From an uncultured Verrucomicrobiales bacterium (GTDB taxonomy: Bacteria > Verrucomicrobiota > Verrucomicrobiae > Limisphaerales > CANJSG01): a stretch of DNA of 15,521 nucleotides. The DNA is taken from positions 1 through 15,521 of the forward strand of contig CAMLMI010000080.1 of NCBI GenBank assembly GCA_946480965.1, given 5' to 3'. A program made the translations under genes and the position numbers. The notes under the pieces were generated by a model that saw only the letters and a list, made by a program, of their open reading frames with translations, did no database searches and was not told the origin of the DNA. Positions within the stretch are counted from its first letter, which is position 1, and every line of letters begins with the position of its first letter. Positions 14,239 to 15,521 of the stretch are shown piece after piece.

Positions 14239-15521
14239 ATGCAACTCACCATCGGCAAGAAAATCGGTCTCGGCTTCGCCAGCCTGCTCCTGATCCTCGG
14301 GATCACCGGAGCCTATTCAGTCGTTAAGATGAACCAGGCTGTCACTGGTTCGAAGCATCTCTCGGAGGACTACATTCCCGAGCTGGACATCGCCGCGAAG
14401 ATCCAGAGTGCGATGGCCGCAGCCAATCTCAATGCGCGAAGCTTCAGCTACACCTCGGAGAAGCCCTATCTGGAGCAGGCCCATAAGTCGATCGACGCTC
14501 TCGATGCCGGTGTGAAGGAAGCCGAGGCTCTCGCAGAAAAGACGACCCGCCTTGTCAAACTCAAGGAGCAGGTCAAGGACGCACCCAAGCTGGTCGCCGC
14601 CTACAGGCAGCTGTTTGACGAAACTGAGCGGGTTGACACCGAGTTGAGCGAGTTGAGCAAGACCGCCGCCGCTGCCGCCACCGCCGCCACCGCAGGGCTC
14701 GACCGCATCATTTCCAACCAATACGTCACGATCGACAAGGAGATCGCCGCAAAGGCAGATCCTGCCGCGCTGGCCGAACGCAAGACCAAGATCGTCGGGT
14801 TCAACCAGGCACGCGGCCAGTTGAACGCTCTGCGCATCGCCAACTTTCGTTCCCAGGCAGACCGCCAACCCAAGCTCCTTGAACAAGCTCTCGCGGAGTT
14901 TGAGCAGACGGATTCCGGCCTCGCTGCATTGGCACCGCTGCTCAAGACATCTGAGGACATCAAGGAGCTGGACGAAACCCGCAAGGAGCTCAAGGCCTAT
15001 CAAAACGCGCTGGCCGCTCAGCTGCGCGGAACGCTGGCACTGGCCGATGTCGGCCAACGACGGGCCAAAGCCGGATCAGAAGTGGAAGCCTTCGCCAACT
15101 CCCTCGCGGAAGCAGCCCAGGCAGGCGCGACCGCCGTGGCCAACGAGGCCACCACCAGCCTCTCCGCCTCCGCCAACATGACGATCATCAGCGTGGCCGG
15201 CGCGCTCCTCATCGGTTGCGTCCTTGCCTTCGTCATCACCCGCATCATCACCGGACCGCTCATCCAGGCGATGGGCCTGGTGCGCCAGGTCTCCGGCGGT
15301 GACCTGACCACGACGCTGGACGTGAAGTCGCAGGACGAGGTCGGGCAGATGGTCCATAGCCTCAACCAAATGGTCGGAAACCTCCGCAACGTCGTCGGGG
15401 AGATCACCCAGGCCGCGAGCAACGTGGCGTCTGGGTCTGAGGAGATGAGCGCGACGGCGCAGCAACTGTCGCAGGGAGCGAGCGAGCAATCGGCATCGGC
15501 GGAGGAGACGACGAGTTCGAT
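14239..15521 (+). CDS. Methyl-accepting chemotaxis protein, 3'-truncated
   Basis: The first 427 residues of a transmembrane chemoreceptor are visible; the frame runs off the window. It has an N-terminal membrane helix (about residues 8-28), then an almost entirely helical periplasmic part of about 285 residues (29-312). A second membrane helix spans about 313-336, a HAMP domain about 335-388 (ITGPLIQAMGLV... DEVGQMVHSLNQM), and the start of the cytoplasmic coiled coil contains SEEMSATAQQLSQGASEQS (400-418). The size and helical nature of the sensor fit a helical-bimodular type, but the ligand cannot be read. It follows cheA by 32 bp and is the likely input to the kinase. The signalling tip is outside the window. 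The ATG has no Shine-Dalgarno. Confidence 0.93.
   Translation, partial: MQLTIGKKIGLGFASLLLILGITGAYSVVKMNQAVTGSKHLSEDYIPELDIAAKIQSAMAAANLNARSFSYTSEKPYLEQAHKSIDALDAGVKEAEALAEKTTRLVKLKEQVKDAPKLVAAYRQLFDETERVDTELSELSKTAAAAATAATAGLDRIISNQYVTIDKEIAAKADPAALAERKTKIVGFNQARGQLNALRIANFRSQADRQPKLLEQALAEFEQTDSGLAALAPLLKTSEDIKELDETRKELKAYQNALAAQLRGTLALADVGQRRAKAGSEVEAFANSLAEAAQAGATAVANEATTSLSASANMTIISVAGALLIGCVLAFVITRIITGPLIQAMGLVRQVSGGDLTTTLDVKSQDEVGQMVHSLNQMVGNLRNVVGEITQAASNVASGSEEMSATAQQLSQGASEQSASAEETTSS

Noticed and set aside
1..15521. tRNA, rRNA, CRISPR arrays, insertion sequences or transposases
   Set aside because: I saw no tRNA-like cloverleaf, rRNA segment, regularly spaced direct repeats or transposase motifs on reading both strands.

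Overview
The window is a GC-rich bacterial chromosome segment that most resembles Verrucomicrobiota. The pointers are a PEP-CTERM sorting signal, a secreted two-repeat protein of a type I associate with that phylum, a GspG-like pseudopilin domain, and a chemotaxis operon with almost no Shine-Dalgarno sequences. The phylum is inferred from gene content and not tested by any search.

Layout, left to right. Positions 1-2417 hold three plus-strand genes: the 3' part of phosphatidylserine synthase (pssA), a LysE/RhtB-type exporter and a zinc-dependent medium-chain dehydrogenase. Positions 2656-3862 hold two small secreted proteins with unusually T-rich third codon positions, the second carrying a PEP-CTERM anchor. 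They are closed by a strong intrinsic terminator. On the minus strand follow glgB (glycogen branching enzyme), a membrane-anchored GspG-like protein and an EamA/DMT exporter. The exporter is preceded on its own strand by a short ORF, an intrinsic terminator and an overlapping alternative hairpin, a layout that looks like a transcription attenuator. A divergent membrane-anchored FGE-sulfatase-fold protein follows at 8140-9033. The region 9034-9544 has no gene; it holds hairpin-rich repeat-like DNA and a long intrinsic terminator.

From 9545 to the right edge runs a tight chemotaxis-type operon: a soluble receptor-like protein, a STAS-domain protein, CheY, CheA, and a membrane methyl-accepting chemotaxis protein cut off by the window end. 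In outline, the receptor controls CheA autophosphorylation, CheA phosphorylates CheY, and the first gene and the STAS protein probably modulate or terminate that signal.

The most interesting element is that first gene (9545-11494). It carries two degenerate copies of the chemoreceptor signalling tip, between them a helix with the FxDxxxQ pattern of the CheZ phosphatase active site, and at its C-terminus two acidic-aromatic peptides. It may be a soluble receptor/phosphatase hybrid. The second most interesting element is the attenuator-like leader at 7823-8076.
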